A stretch of 64,000 nt of DNA from Lactobacillus sp. ESL0785. GTDB lineage: Bacteria; Bacillota; Bacilli; Lactobacillales; Lactobacillaceae. The notes beneath the pieces are model-generated. The model was given only the letters and a program-made list of their open reading frames with translations, searched no databases and was not told where the DNA came from. Location of the stretch: assembly GCF_029395455.1 (NCBI RefSeq), contig NZ_CP113916.1:62001-126000 (forward strand), given 5' to 3'. Below are positions 47,028-55,983 of the stretch, one piece after another. The stretch's first letter is position 1; each line of letters opens with the position of its first letter. The position numbers and the translations under genes are program-made.

Positions 47028-48389
47028 TCACTTAGTTGTATAAGTTAGCTGCTGGTTGGCAAAGACCAGATGGTAATCGCACCAATCGGCAAGACCAGTT
47101 AGTTCGTGGCTGATGATTAATAAGGTCTGACCACGATTTTTTTGGCTTTCTTTTAGTAGATGCATCACTTTTTGGCTAGATAAGTGATCGAGGCCATTTA
47201 GTGGTTCATCAATTAGCAGCACGTCTTGGTCTGCAATTAACATTAAAAGAATTTGTAATTTCTTTTGTTGTCCGCCTGATAACGAATAAACTACTTGGTC
47301 AAGGTGATTGTCTAATTCAAGGTAATCTAAGGCTTGTGCAATTTTAGCGTCAGTAAAGTAGTGATTAGTGCGTTGCTTTTTGCTTAATGCCAATTCGTCG
47401 TTAACCGTAACGCTTAAAAATTGATCGCGTGCATTTTGAAAAATTTGTGCAACATGTAGGAGATATTTTCTTGTCTTCAGGTGACGTAATTCATTACCGT
47501 GGTAAGTTAAACTGCCGTTGTAAGGCATCATTTTAGTGAGGGCATTGAAAAGCGAAGTCTTGCCAACACCATTTGCGCCTGTAATTAGTGTGGTTTTACC
47601 AGCAATAATTTTTAAGTTGTCTTGTTGCAATAAGCATCGTCTGTGAATTAACTCTGTTTGAGTTAAATTAAAACAGATATTTTCACTTGGTGCCGGTAAG
47701 GTAAACGAATAACTAGACTGCTGTTGTTCAACATCTAGGAGCTGTTGCTTGTAAGTAGGAGATACTTCAAATACTTGTTGCTTTTTAAATTGAAACAGAT
47801 GATCACAGATATTGCGGTAGCCGCTTAAGATATGGTCGCTTAATAAAATTGTCTTGCCTTGGTCACGTAAATGGGCGAGCTTCGTAATTAAAAAGCTGCG
47901 AGCTTTCGGATCACAGCTGGCAAAGGGTTCATCAAGCAATAGTAAATCAACGTCCATGGCAACTAGGACAGCTAGAGCTACACGTTGCTGTTCACCGCCA
48001 GACATGGTGTTAATCTTTTGGTCAAGTAAGTTAGTAATTTGAGCAAAGTTAATCCCAGCTGTTAAGCGTTCTTCATAATGAGAGCGGTCAATTTGTAAAT
48101 TTTCTAGTGCAAAAATAATTTCTTCACGCGGTGTTGCCATTGTAAATTGTTCACCCGCATTCTGAAACATCATTGCGGTTTTTAAGCCACCGAGGTTGAT
48201 GGTGCCGGTGACTTTACCGGCATATTTTGGATATAATCCGGCTAAAATCTTGAGCAAAGTTGATTTACCACAACCGGTAGGACCAATTAAGAGAGAAAAT
48301 TTTCTTGCGGGAATTTTCAAGTTAACGTGATCGAGAATTTTAGTGTTTTGGTCGTATGAAAAAGTTAAATCGTTACTTGTAATCGTCAA
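47028..48389 (-). CDS. ykoD: Duplicated ECF ATPase, YkoD type
   Basis: 453 residues made of two ABC ATPase domains. Each has a Walker A (GPTGCGKST near 37; TGANGVGKTS near 270), a signature (MSGGEQQRVAL near 129; LSGGQQKKLQ near 355) and a Walker B (LLLLDEP near 150; VLLIDEP near 375). The fused pair drives an ECF importer. It starts at TTG with AGGA upstream, 16 nt after the riboswitch terminator. The regulatory RNA strongly implies thiamine-related cargo; cobalt or biotin systems are excluded by it. Confidence 0.88.
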   Translation of the reverse strand: MTITSNDLTFSYDQNTKILDHVNLKIPARKFSLLIGPTGCGKSTLLKILAGLYPKYAGKVTGTINLGGLKTAMMFQNAGEQFTMATPREEIIFALENLQIDRSHYEERLTAGINFAQITNLLDQKINTMSGGEQQRVALAVLVAMDVDLLLLDEPFASCDPKARSFLITKLAHLRDQGKTILLSDHILSGYRNICDHLFQFKKQQVFEVSPTYKQQLLDVEQQQSSYSFTLPAPSENICFNLTQTELIHRRCLLQQDNLKIIAGKTTLITGANGVGKTSLFNALTKMMPYNGSLTYHGNELRHLKTRKYLLHVAQIFQNARDQFLSVTVNDELALSKKQRTNHYFTDAKIAQALDYLELDNHLDQVVYSLSGGQQKKLQILLMLIADQDVLLIDEPLNGLDHLSSQKVMHLLKESQKNRGQTLLIISHELTGLADWCDYHLVFANQQLTYTTK

Positions 48390-48404
48390 TGTTCTGTCCT
48401 AAAT

Positions 48405-48523
48405 TAAAAAAATCGTCAGGGCTACTGCTCTGACGACGTAAAAAATCATTCATTTTCCCTTCGCTGGCATTATCCATAGCAGGTTCAATGGGTATCTTCT
48501 CAGCCTTGCGGCACCCCAATCTT
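48405..48523 (-). ncRNA. TPP riboswitch with terminator
   Basis: On the minus strand the aptamer (about 48523-48450) shows GGGGTGC, CTGAGA, ATACCC, GAACCTG and GGATAATGCCAGCGAAGGG, the THI-box order. A terminator hairpin CGTCAG-N10-CTGACG with a T run (48435-48405) follows. Thiamine pyrophosphate would favour termination before ykoD. Confidence 0.93.
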
Positions 48524-48650
48524 ATTAATTTGATTGTACATGAAAGTACTTTTTTTGTCTACTTGTCTAAATTAGCCACAAAAAATAATTATCATTAAAA
48601 TGTATTTTTGTTATATAATAAAATTATTAAAATATTAACAAGAAGGTGAA

Positions 48651-49583
48651 ATGATGGCAGCGGTTAAATTAGAGCAATATTTAGCGAGCATTTTGAGTGC
48701 AACCAATGAAGATACAAACGAATTGTGTCTGCAAGCCGGCAGCAACTTTAATTTATTTACAACATATCTTGAAAATCATAATACAGGCTTACATCGTTAT
48801 CAGACAGCTACCGCTATGCTGCTTTATGCGGCAGGTGGTCAAACTAACTTGCAGGTCAATGGGCAAACTTTTGCATTGGAAACAGGTAACTTGATTTTAT
48901 TGATGCCAAAGTGTGATTACGAAATTGGTAAACAAGCTAAACGGGATATTTTGGTCAAGTTGGAATTTAAGGCTGATGTGCAGAAGTCATTAATAAAACT
49001 GGCGGCGAATGAACCACGTGAAAAGCAGATTGTAGAACAATTACGTAATAACCTAAAGGTTAACCGGCTTTTATATCTGAAAAGTACGCCGCTTGCACAA
49101 CCGGCACAAATAATTGAACGAATAATTGATGAATATTTAAAGCATAATTTATTTAGTCAAAGTGTGATTATGGCGCAGCTGCAGCTGTTACTTGTTTCTG
49201 CAATTCGTAATCGGAATTTTGCGGCTGCATCAGAGCCTACACAGCAATTTGCTGATGCTACGTTAGAAAGTTATATTGATGCTAATTTTAGCAATATTAC
49301 TTTGGCTGCAGCGGCAAAGCATTTTGGTTTTAATCCTAATTATTTTTCTAGTTTAGTAAAACAAAAAACTGGCAAGAGTTTTGTCGAACATGTAGATGAA
49401 CGGCGCATGCAGGAAGCCCGTAACTTGTTGGCGCGGCCAGATATTTCTGTTAAGGAGATTATTGCGCGTGTAGGTTATAATGGCAAGTCATTTTTTTATA
49501 AAAAATTTAGCGAATATTATCATGAAACACCAGTACAAATGCGAGCAGAATTATTTCGCCAGGCTAACATTAATTTGAAGTAA
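48651..49583 (+). CDS. AraC-family transcriptional regulator
   Basis: 310 residues. The N-terminal cupin-like sensor (about 30-110) is followed by a linker and the C-terminal double helix-turn-helix (about 205-305): ITLAAAAKHFGFNPNYFSSLVKQKTGKSF, then ISVKEIIARVGYNGKSFFYKKFSEYY. Such proteins usually activate sugar or stress genes. It is divergent from the riboswitch operon and followed by a terminator; its target may be the secreted protein downstream, but nothing proves it. Confidence 0.86.
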   Translation: MMAAVKLEQYLASILSATNEDTNELCLQAGSNFNLFTTYLENHNTGLHRYQTATAMLLYAAGGQTNLQVNGQTFALETGNLILLMPKCDYEIGKQAKRDILVKLEFKADVQKSLIKLAANEPREKQIVEQLRNNLKVNRLLYLKSTPLAQPAQIIERIIDEYLKHNLFSQSVIMAQLQLLLVSAIRNRNFAAASEPTQQFADATLESYIDANFSNITLAAAAKHFGFNPNYFSSLVKQKTGKSFVEHVDERRMQEARNLLARPDISVKEIIARVGYNGKSFFYKKFSEYYHETPVQMRAELFRQANINLK

Positions 49584-49586
49584 TTG

Positions 49587-49612
49587 AGCAAGGAAAATGA
49601 TCCTTGCTTTTT
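49587..49612 (+). terminator. Terminator of the AraC gene
   Basis: AGCAAGGA / TCCTTGCT stem and T run after the stop. Confidence 0.82.
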
Positions 49613-49692
49613 AATTTACGAAATTTGGCTGAAAAAAAGGCTAAAAATTTAATATTTTTTACTTCTTAATTGGGACATAATTAATTCACTGT

Positions 49693-49721
49693 TTGACTAA
49701 AAATAACAGGTGTTGTATTAT
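49693..49721 (+). promoter_or_regulatory. Promoter of the two-module secreted protein gene
   Basis: TTGACT, 17-nt spacer, TATTAT (49716-49721). Confidence 0.7.
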
Positions 49722-49775
49722 TCATAATGTAGTTGTTTAAAGATAGTAATTGATTAAATTTATAGGAGGGATATA

Positions 49776-51149
49776 ATGCGTCATAATGCTATTCCATTAG
49801 CTATTGCTGCGTCGCTTTTTAGTGCGTCGCTGCTCTTTGTAACTAATGGAAATACGAAAGTATATGCAGCTGAATCGAATGATTCTGCCGCACAAACTAC
49901 AGCAGTTGTCTCGAATGAGAAAACTGCTTCTGATACTACTAATCAAAGTCCTGCAACAAATAAGGACAATGATTCAGTAAGTCAGAAACCAGAAGCCGCT
50001 AATGCAGCAACAACAGATCATACTGATGCAACTGCACCTGTAGCAAATACGGGTAGCGATAGCAATCAAGTAGCTGCTGGTGACGGTGATTCAGCTTCAC
50101 AACCAGTGACTGCTGGTAATGGTGATTCGACTTCACAACCGGTGACTGGTGATGATGGTCAAACGACTCAGCCAGAAGCACCTGTTGATAATGCTACCGA
50201 CAACCCAGATGCTGCTGGTAATAACGAAGCAGGTCAAACTACACCAGCAGATTCTGATGAACCTGCAGATGCAACTAAGCCAGGAGATAATTCTACTGCC
50301 ATTGATGGTGATAAAACTAAGCCGACTATGTCTGATCTGAATACTGCAATTGCCAATTTGTTAATTATTGCCAATGAAATTAACGGTATTGCTGATGCTG
50401 GTGAAAGTTTGCTTGCTGAACCAATTAACGTGCTAGGTTACCTAGCTACGATGATTTTAGGTATCGCTGGGATGATTCCTGTTGTGGGAATTGCACCTTT
50501 AATTGCTGATGCAGTTGTTGTTGGTGCTAACACGTTGTGGCATGGATTCCAATATGCATGGAGTACAGCACGGCGGGCAATTGTTTTAGCGCCAACTGTA
50601 ATTGCTTCAATTCTTGGGCCTATAATTAATGGTATTAATGCATTAGTTTGCGAATCTGATAAGGAAAATGCGCAAGCAGCAACAGATGCTAACTTGTCTG
50701 ACCCTACAGCCCAAATTAATACAGATCCATCACAAACTGATGCTACATCAGGGACAGGACCATCAGAAACAGATCCATCAGATCCTGATCCAGCAGAGGC
50801 TAAAGTTAATGAAGCAAATAAGCAGTTAATTGATAGTCTTGCTAGCTCAGCTGCAACTTTGCTTTCTGTTGGAATTGATGCGTTAACTCAAGTTGTTACG
50901 TTTATAGCTCATGCAATCACTGAAGTTGCTGTTATTGCTGGTGAAGTAGGTCTTGGTGTTCTAGGTGCGATTCCTGGCGTTGGTATTATCCCATTAGTTG
51001 GTGATCTATTGTTAGTAACTGCACACTCAGGATTAAATCTGGCTCAACGTGTACTTGATGAAGTTAGACGTGTGATTATTTTAGGTGCTGGTGGTATTGC
51101 TTCATCTGTAGCAGCTCCAGTAGTTAATAAAGAATTAGGTTTAAATTAA
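49776..51149 (+). CDS. Secreted protein with two glycine-rich hydrophobic modules, unknown function
   Basis: 457 residues. A signal peptide (about 1-31, cleavage after VYA) is followed by an acidic Ser/Thr/Asp/Pro-rich linker (about 32-185) with repeats such as DSASQPVT and DSTSQPVT. Module 1 (about 188-290) and module 2 (about 350-450) are homologous: each has IP-VGI-PL--D---V-A (MIPVVGIAPLIADAVVVGA and AIPGVGIIPLVGDLLLVTA), then an Arg-Arg-containing helix and IAS-hydrophobic end. A second acidic linker (DPSQTD, ETDPSDPDP) separates them. No LPXTG or SLAP anchor. GGAGG before the ATG, with its own promoter and terminator. I do not recognise the family; a membrane-active or pore-forming protein is one reading. 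Confidence 0.78.
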   Translation: MRHNAIPLAIAASLFSASLLFVTNGNTKVYAAESNDSAAQTTAVVSNEKTASDTTNQSPATNKDNDSVSQKPEAANAATTDHTDATAPVANTGSDSNQVAAGDGDSASQPVTAGNGDSTSQPVTGDDGQTTQPEAPVDNATDNPDAAGNNEAGQTTPADSDEPADATKPGDNSTAIDGDKTKPTMSDLNTAIANLLIIANEINGIADAGESLLAEPINVLGYLATMILGIAGMIPVVGIAPLIADAVVVGANTLWHGFQYAWSTARRAIVLAPTVIASILGPIINGINALVCESDKENAQAATDANLSDPTAQINTDPSQTDATSGTGPSETDPSDPDPAEAKVNEANKQLIDSLASSAATLLSVGIDALTQVVTFIAHAITEVAVIAGEVGLGVLGAIPGVGIIPLVGDLLLVTAHSGLNLAQRVLDEVRRVIILGAGGIASSVAAPVVNKELGLN

Positions 51150-51182
51150 TTAATTTGTAATGATTAATATTTAAACTATTGA

Positions 51183-51212
51183 AAAGAACGTCAGTAAAGT
51201 GACGTTCTTTTT
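51183..51212 (+). terminator. Terminator of the two-module secreted protein gene
   Basis: AAAGAACGTCA / TGACGTTCTTTTT stem. Confidence 0.85.
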
Positions 51213-51273
51213 GATTACAATTATTAATACTTAGTGTGTATGTAAAGTGACTTTTAAGTAACTTTGACTAACC

Positions 51274-51321
51274 AAAAAAACAGATCAAGTTTTCTAACAA
51301 AGAATTCTTGATCTGTTTTTT
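51274..51321. terminator. Terminator of the lemA-htpX operon
   Basis: AAAAAAACAGATCAAG / CTTGATCTGTTTTTT stem; on the minus strand it follows the htpX stop. Confidence 0.8.
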
Positions 51322-51328
51322 AGATACA

Positions 51329-52228
51329 TTACATTTTTTCTAAACGCTTAATGCGGTCTTCTGTTGGGGGATGACTGTCAAAAAGATGAGAAAATCCGTG
51401 TTTTTTATGTAACGGATCTGCGATATACATTCCGGCACTGCTAGGATCTGCCTTTTTCATTGGCTTACTGCCAGCGATCTTTTTTAAAGCTGAAATCAGG
51501 CCCTGTGGGTTGCGTGTGAGGTCAACTGATGAAGCATCGGCTAGATATTCACGATTACGTGATAAAGCCATCTGCGCCAAACCAGCACACAATGGTCCTA
51601 AAATAAGGACAAAGATAATCGCGATGATTTTAAAAATCAGCACAAGATTATTATTATCATCGTTATCATGACCGCGGTCATCATCGAACCACCAAATATA
51701 ATGGCTAGCAATTCCCGATAAGTAAGAAATAACACCAACAAGGACTGCAGCAACAGTTGATAAACGAATATCGTAATTGCGGATATGGGAAATTTCGTGA
51801 CCCAAAACGCCCTCAAGTTCTTCGCGGTTCATCATTTTGAGTAAACCTTGGGTAACAGCAACGGCGCTATGTTCAGGATCACGACCAGTTGCGAAGGCAT
51901 TAGGACTGGCATCGTCAATAATATAAACACGCGGCATTGGGACGCGACCGACAAGTGCCATATCTTGAACAATGTGCCAAAGTTCTGGCTCTTCTTGTTC
52001 ATTAACTTCGCGAGCGTGGTTCAAGCTCATTACCATGTTGGCCGGATCGCGCATTACAATGAAGAGATAAATAGCGCTAATAATGAGGGCGATTATCATA
52101 CCACCCCAAGGACTGTTACCAAAAAGATAACCTAACCCTGCACCAGCAAGTGCTAAAATTACCGCAAATAAGATCATAATTATGTAAGTTTTGCGTTTGT
52201 TGCGGGTAATTTGTTGAAATAACATCAT
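51329..52228 (-). CDS. htpX: Membrane zinc metalloprotease HtpX
   Basis: 299 residues. Two N-terminal membrane segments (about 15-35, 42-60), the zinc motif GHEISHI with His144 and His148, a further hydrophobic pair (about 158-180, 195-220) and the third ligand region NREYLADASSV. C-terminal HPPTEDRIKRL is typical. Membrane-protein quality control under stress. It is 16 nt after lemA, a common pairing in lactobacilli. The Shine-Dalgarno is weak, so translation may be coupled to lemA. Confidence 0.92.
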   Translation of the reverse strand: MMLFQQITRNKRKTYIIMILFAVILALAGAGLGYLFGNSPWGGMIIALIISAIYLFIVMRDPANMVMSLNHAREVNEQEEPELWHIVQDMALVGRVPMPRVYIIDDASPNAFATGRDPEHSAVAVTQGLLKMMNREELEGVLGHEISHIRNYDIRLSTVAAVLVGVISYLSGIASHYIWWFDDDRGHDNDDNNNLVLIFKIIAIIFVLILGPLCAGLAQMALSRNREYLADASSVDLTRNPQGLISALKKIAGSKPMKKADPSSAGMYIADPLHKKHGFSHLFDSHPPTEDRIKRLEKM

Positions 52229-52243
52229 TTAACGACCTATTGT

Positions 52244-52804
52244 TTAAAACTTAACCTTAGGCACTTCTTTTTCAGCTGCACTAGCTTCCAAGTAATCAAC
52301 TTTCTTGAAGCCATGGATACTAGCAACTAAATTTGATGGAAAGGTTAATAGCTTTTGATCATATAAGGCTGCAGATGAATTATAAAGCTGCCGTGAATAT
52401 GCAATCTTGTTTTCGGTGTTGGTTAATTCTTCTTGCAGTTTCATAAAGTTCTGGTTAGCTTTTAAATCAGGATAGTTTTCCTGCAAAGCAAAGATTGACT
52501 TTAAGGCATCCGAAATTTGATTAGATACTTTAAGAGTTTCTGTTCGTTCCCCTGTTGGAATGTTAGTTAACTGATTACGTAGTTCAACAACGTGTTCTAA
52601 AGTTTCTTTTTCGTGTTTTGCATAGCCCTTAGTGGTTTCAACTAAATTGGGAATTAGATCGTTGCGCCGCTTTAATTGCACGTCAATTTGGCTCCAGGAT
52701 TCGTCCGTGTAGACCTTGGCTTTTTGCAGTCCATTATAGATAGTAATATAAATTCCAATTAATAAAATAATGATAATTAAAATTATCCAAGTTAATGTTG
52801 ACAT
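52244..52804 (-). CDS. lemA: LemA family protein
   Basis: 186 residues. One N-terminal membrane helix (about 4-25) leads an all-helical domain with LemA signatures: YNGLQKAKVYTDESWSQIDVQLKRRNDLIPNLVE type sequence near 25-60 and YNSSAALYDQKLLTFPSNLVA near 140. Function is not well defined; the family is often beside htpX or TPM-domain proteins. AGGAGG before the ATG. Confidence 0.9.
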   Translation of the reverse strand: MSTLTWIILIIIILLIGIYITIYNGLQKAKVYTDESWSQIDVQLKRRNDLIPNLVETTKGYAKHEKETLEHVVELRNQLTNIPTGERTETLKVSNQISDALKSIFALQENYPDLKANQNFMKLQEELTNTENKIAYSRQLYNSSAALYDQKLLTFPSNLVASIHGFKKVDYLEASAAEKEVPKVKF

Positions 52805-52864
52805 AGGTTAAACCTCCTGATAGATATTGCTTAATTATAACTGATTATTGTCTTTTTGGGTATT

Positions 52865-52888
52865 AAAAAAAGATGCACTTGCGCATCT
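52865..52888 (-). terminator. Terminator of the anion permease gene
   Basis: On the minus strand, AGATGC / GCATCT stem followed by seven T. Confidence 0.75.
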
Positions 52889-52909
52889 ATAATAGTTTAA
52901 TTGCCCTTT

Positions 52910-54010
52910 TTAAATTAGTAGTAACAGCCAGCCGGTAATTGTTAAGATGAATAAACCGATAAACTGCATCATGGACCATTTCTTGAAAAATTCATTTCTT
53001 GAAACAGTTGCGTTTTGAGTAAAAGTCTTGAGTACCAGCATGTTAGCCATAGAGCCAATTGGTGAACCAAAACCGCCAATATTAGAGCCTAAGAACAATG
53101 CTTCAGCGTAAGGTGTGAACTTACCAACTAAGATAGTTGCGGGTACGTTGCTAATGATCTGACTTGATAAAATGGAAGTAAAATACGTTGAACTTTCCGA
53201 ATTGATCATTGTATGAATAATGGCAACTACAATCGGAATTTGTTGGATATCGCTGATAAAAATAAAAAAGCAGGTAAAAGTTAATAACAGAGCGAAATCA
53301 ATTTTAAGTAAAATTCGCGGATTAATTAACAAAGCTAGAATAATTGCAGCAAGCATCGGCCATACAATATTAACTACTTTGAAGACACCCAAAAAGAAGA
53401 AGCCGAAGACAACGGTTGTAATAATTGTTGGTCTGACACTAATTGTAATTTGTTTACTTTCTTGTACCGGAATTTGCTTGCGTGGAATAAAGTGAAAGAT
53501 AACGAAAGTAATGACTAGTGAGCTAAGTAGATAAGGCAGCGACCATGAGAAGAATTGCAAAGCGCTGACAGAGTATTTACTAACTAAAAAAATATTGTGT
53601 GGGTTACCCCAAGGTGTAAAAGCAGCACCAATATTTGCTCCCATGCCGATTAGGGTAACGGGTAAAATTTGTGGTAGGTCGTATTTTTTAGCAATATTCA
53701 AATAAAGTGGAATTAATGTAAGCGCTGTTATATCGTTGCCGAGAAACATCCCAGCAATTATCGCTAGTAGTGTAAACAAAATGTTCAGCTTGCGTGTATT
53801 GTCAGCGATACTGGTTAATTTGTACGCCAAAACGTCGAGGACGTGTAAATAAGCGTAGATTTGAATAATAATTAGCATCGCGGCGACTGAAAATATGGTA
53901 TGTAAATTAATATCTCCAAGCCGCGGCCTAGCAAAAAAAAGGCTTATAATTGTTACTACAGCAGTAATCTGTAAGATTCTGTCATTGAAAATTTTCTTGA
54001 AGACGGTCAT
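52910..54010 (-). CDS. ArsB/NhaD-superfamily anion permease, YbiR-like
   Basis: About 366 residues with ten to eleven membrane segments. Two inverted-repeat hairpins are visible: FLGNDITALTLIPL near 92 and ISNVPATILVGKFTP near 290, each with polar residues in a helix break, as in the ion-transporter (IT) superfamily; TPWGNPHNIFLV and GSNIGGFGSPIGSMANML complete the pairs. Likely a sodium- or proton-coupled anion transporter. Substrate unknown. ATG 54010 is chosen because GAAAGGGGAC precedes it. Confidence 0.82.
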   Translation of the reverse strand: MTVFKKIFNDRILQITAVVTIISLFFARPRLGDINLHTIFSVAAMLIIIQIYAYLHVLDVLAYKLTSIADNTRKLNILFTLLAIIAGMFLGNDITALTLIPLYLNIAKKYDLPQILPVTLIGMGANIGAAFTPWGNPHNIFLVSKYSVSALQFFSWSLPYLLSSLVITFVIFHFIPRKQIPVQESKQITISVRPTIITTVVFGFFFLGVFKVVNIVWPMLAAIILALLINPRILLKIDFALLLTFTCFFIFISDIQQIPIVVAIIHTMINSESSTYFTSILSSQIISNVPATILVGKFTPYAEALFLGSNIGGFGSPIGSMANMLVLKTFTQNATVSRNEFFKKWSMMQFIGLFILTITGWLLLLI

Positions 54011-54194
54011 AAAATGTCCCCTTTCGCAAGTTACAATCATCTATAGCTATACCTCTATTTTGAGCTTTTTTTTCGTTGTGTGCAACGAAAAATTTTGGAA
54101 CATGAAGAAAGCATCAGTGATAAACAGAACTTTTGCTTTCTTCATCATTAATATACTATACTTTAGTAAGTAGTAAGAACAAGGGGGATTTACA

Positions 54195-54599
54195 ATGAGT
54201 AATACCAAAAATGTAAAAATGAATATTAAACCCGAAGCTGCAAATAAGATTAAGAGTCACATTAAACATGGTCAAGTCGTCTTGCTAGCATTAAATGATG
54301 GCTCTAATCAATATTCAAAGATTGGTGGTACTTGTACTATTGGTGCCAACTTTCAATTTGTAATTTTGGATCAAGTAGACCCGAAGTTCACAATTACAAT
54401 TAAGAACAATGCCGACATAGATCTATTCACTAGTCCAGCTGAAATGCAATATTTGGATGAAAATTTAGTTGTTGCAGAAAAGAATGCAATAATGAGTTTA
54501 GCTGATGATAGTGGTGTGATTGATGGCGCGGTTACGATTAATGTCTATGAACCAGCAAAAGTTACAAAAAAAGATATGCAAGAAGGCAAAACTTGCTAA
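54195..54599 (+). CDS. HesB/IscA-like iron-sulfur biosynthesis family protein
   Basis: 134 residues. It fits the Fe-S biosynthesis fold (PF01521) used by lactobacillar HesB-like proteins: an N-terminal MNIKPEAANKIKSHI helix and beta strands around GGTCTIGANFQFVILD. Cysteines are few (GGTC and the extreme C-terminal KTC), so the three-Cys IscA pattern is incomplete and a classical scaffold role is doubtful. GGGGGA Shine-Dalgarno. Single gene. Confidence 0.72.
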   Translation: MSNTKNVKMNIKPEAANKIKSHIKHGQVVLLALNDGSNQYSKIGGTCTIGANFQFVILDQVDPKFTITIKNNADIDLFTSPAEMQYLDENLVVAEKNAIMSLADDSGVIDGAVTINVYEPAKVTKKDMQEGKTC

Positions 54600-54756
54600 T
54601 CATTAATTAAAGCTATTTTAGGAAGCAATCTGCTAAGAAGTAGGTTGTTTTTTATTAGGTTATAATCAGTTGCTGGTAGTATCAGACCTTGCTTCATTAG
54701 CCTTAACGTGGTAAACTAAATAAGATTTTCGAAAATCTGAAAGGAAGTATAGTACT

Positions 54757-54897
54757 ATGCGTAAAGGTGAAAATTACAACACTGGTTGTGAACCAAACCA
54801 AAGACCTAAGAACAAGAGAAACGGTAAGAAGCGTGTTGCCCACGTTGCAGCTGTTGTTGCTTTCTTGAACAAGGCCAAAGCAGACGAAAACAAATAG
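54757..54897 (+). CDS. 46-residue basic small protein, unknown function
   Basis: Too short for routine calling but well supported: GGAAG 9 nt before the ATG, a strong terminator 19 nt after the stop and codon use rich in AAC/AAG. The peptide has a polar, basic first half (RPKNKRNGKKR near 17-27, one Cys at 11) and an amphipathic Ala/Val helix (HVAAVVAFLNKAKA near 29-42). No signal peptide. RNA or ribosome binding is conceivable; nothing firm can be said. Confidence 0.68.
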   Translation: MRKGENYNTGCEPNQRPKNKRNGKKRVAHVAAVVAFLNKAKADENK

Positions 54898-54915
54898 TCT
54901 GATCAAAATAAAATT

Positions 54916-54951
54916 AAAAGGCAGATTACGAATTGTAATCTGCCTTTTTTT
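54916..54951 (+). terminator. Terminator of the 46-residue protein gene
   Basis: AAAAGGCAGATTAC / GTAATCTGCCTTTTTTT stem. Confidence 0.88.
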
Positions 54952-55005
54952 CTTGTCTTAAGTTGAGTAAAATGGAATTAATAAATGAGTTGAAGGAGTA
55001 GGAAA

Positions 55006-55923
55006 GTGAAATTTCAGTGCAGCAGCTGCGGCTTACGCATAAATTCAGTACATTTTAAACAACAAGGCTTGATGAACCCTAAATTGACGAGTATTTGTGA
55101 TATTTGCTTGCAAAGAGGGCAAGATGCCAATGACTTTGCTAATTTGGCGGTACAGACTTTTGCTCAAGGGTTGTTGTATACCTTTGTGGGTAAGTCGATG
55201 GCTGATAGTGAGCATGATTTTCTAGTAAATAAAAAGGAGCATCGCAAGCGTTATGAAGCCTTTATTCAGGATTATGACGGCAATAGTTTAGCTCAGCAGC
55301 AATTATCCCGTCATGATTTTAATGCAGCTGTGATTGCTAGTGAAAGCGGGCAAACTGATTTTGTGCCGCAGATTGATTTAACTTTTGCTGAAAACTTAGA
55401 GCGACTGGGCTTGCAAGTTAACTTTCAATTAAATGAAGTGGACTACATTGACCGTGAACGCATTCGGGCGAAGTATCATTATCGCTGCCAGTACTGCGGT
55501 CGCCGCGGACGCAGTGTGGATCATAAAGATCCGGTGTCACTGTCGCACAACAATGATTTTGCTAATTTGATTTTGTCGTGTCAAGAATGTAATAAAATTA
55601 AATCCAATATGCCGTATGACTTGTTTACTAAGTTAAATGAGCAGATCAAGCCAATTAATCAAAAGTTAGTTAAGTATGAGAATGCATTGGCAACGCTTCA
55701 AGGTGAATTTGAAGAACGTCGACGTAAGTTGGCAGCTACAGCTCATTTAAAGGGGGTTGTTAATGATCCAGAATTAAATGCGCTGCGCAAGCAGAATAAG
55801 AAATTGCAAGACGCAATTGATAGCTTAGCCAGCGATTATCGCGAACTTCGCTTGTTGCGTGAGCAGCATTTTATGACCGGATGGAAATTGGCTGAAGAAC
55901 AGAAAACCCCTGATATTATTTAG
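55006..55923 (+). CDS. HNH endonuclease with N-terminal zinc ribbon
   Basis: 305 residues. N-terminal CSSC...CDIC zinc ribbon (about 4-40), a middle helical part and an HNH nuclease (about 155-210): CQYCGRRGRSVDHKDPVS with the catalytic His pair region and CQECNKIKS as the second zinc Cys pair. A coiled coil (about 215-290) ends it. Found in many lactobacilli as a lone gene; role may be in DNA repair or defence. GTG start with GGAG upstream. Confidence 0.83.
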   Translation: MKFQCSSCGLRINSVHFKQQGLMNPKLTSICDICLQRGQDANDFANLAVQTFAQGLLYTFVGKSMADSEHDFLVNKKEHRKRYEAFIQDYDGNSLAQQQLSRHDFNAAVIASESGQTDFVPQIDLTFAENLERLGLQVNFQLNEVDYIDRERIRAKYHYRCQYCGRRGRSVDHKDPVSLSHNNDFANLILSCQECNKIKSNMPYDLFTKLNEQIKPINQKLVKYENALATLQGEFEERRRKLAATAHLKGVVNDPELNALRKQNKKLQDAIDSLASDYRELRLLREQHFMTGWKLAEEQKTPDII

Positions 55924-55983
55924 TAAATTTATGCCGATTAGCTGGTAAAATACTTATAATCATAGGTAAAAGAGGCAACAATA

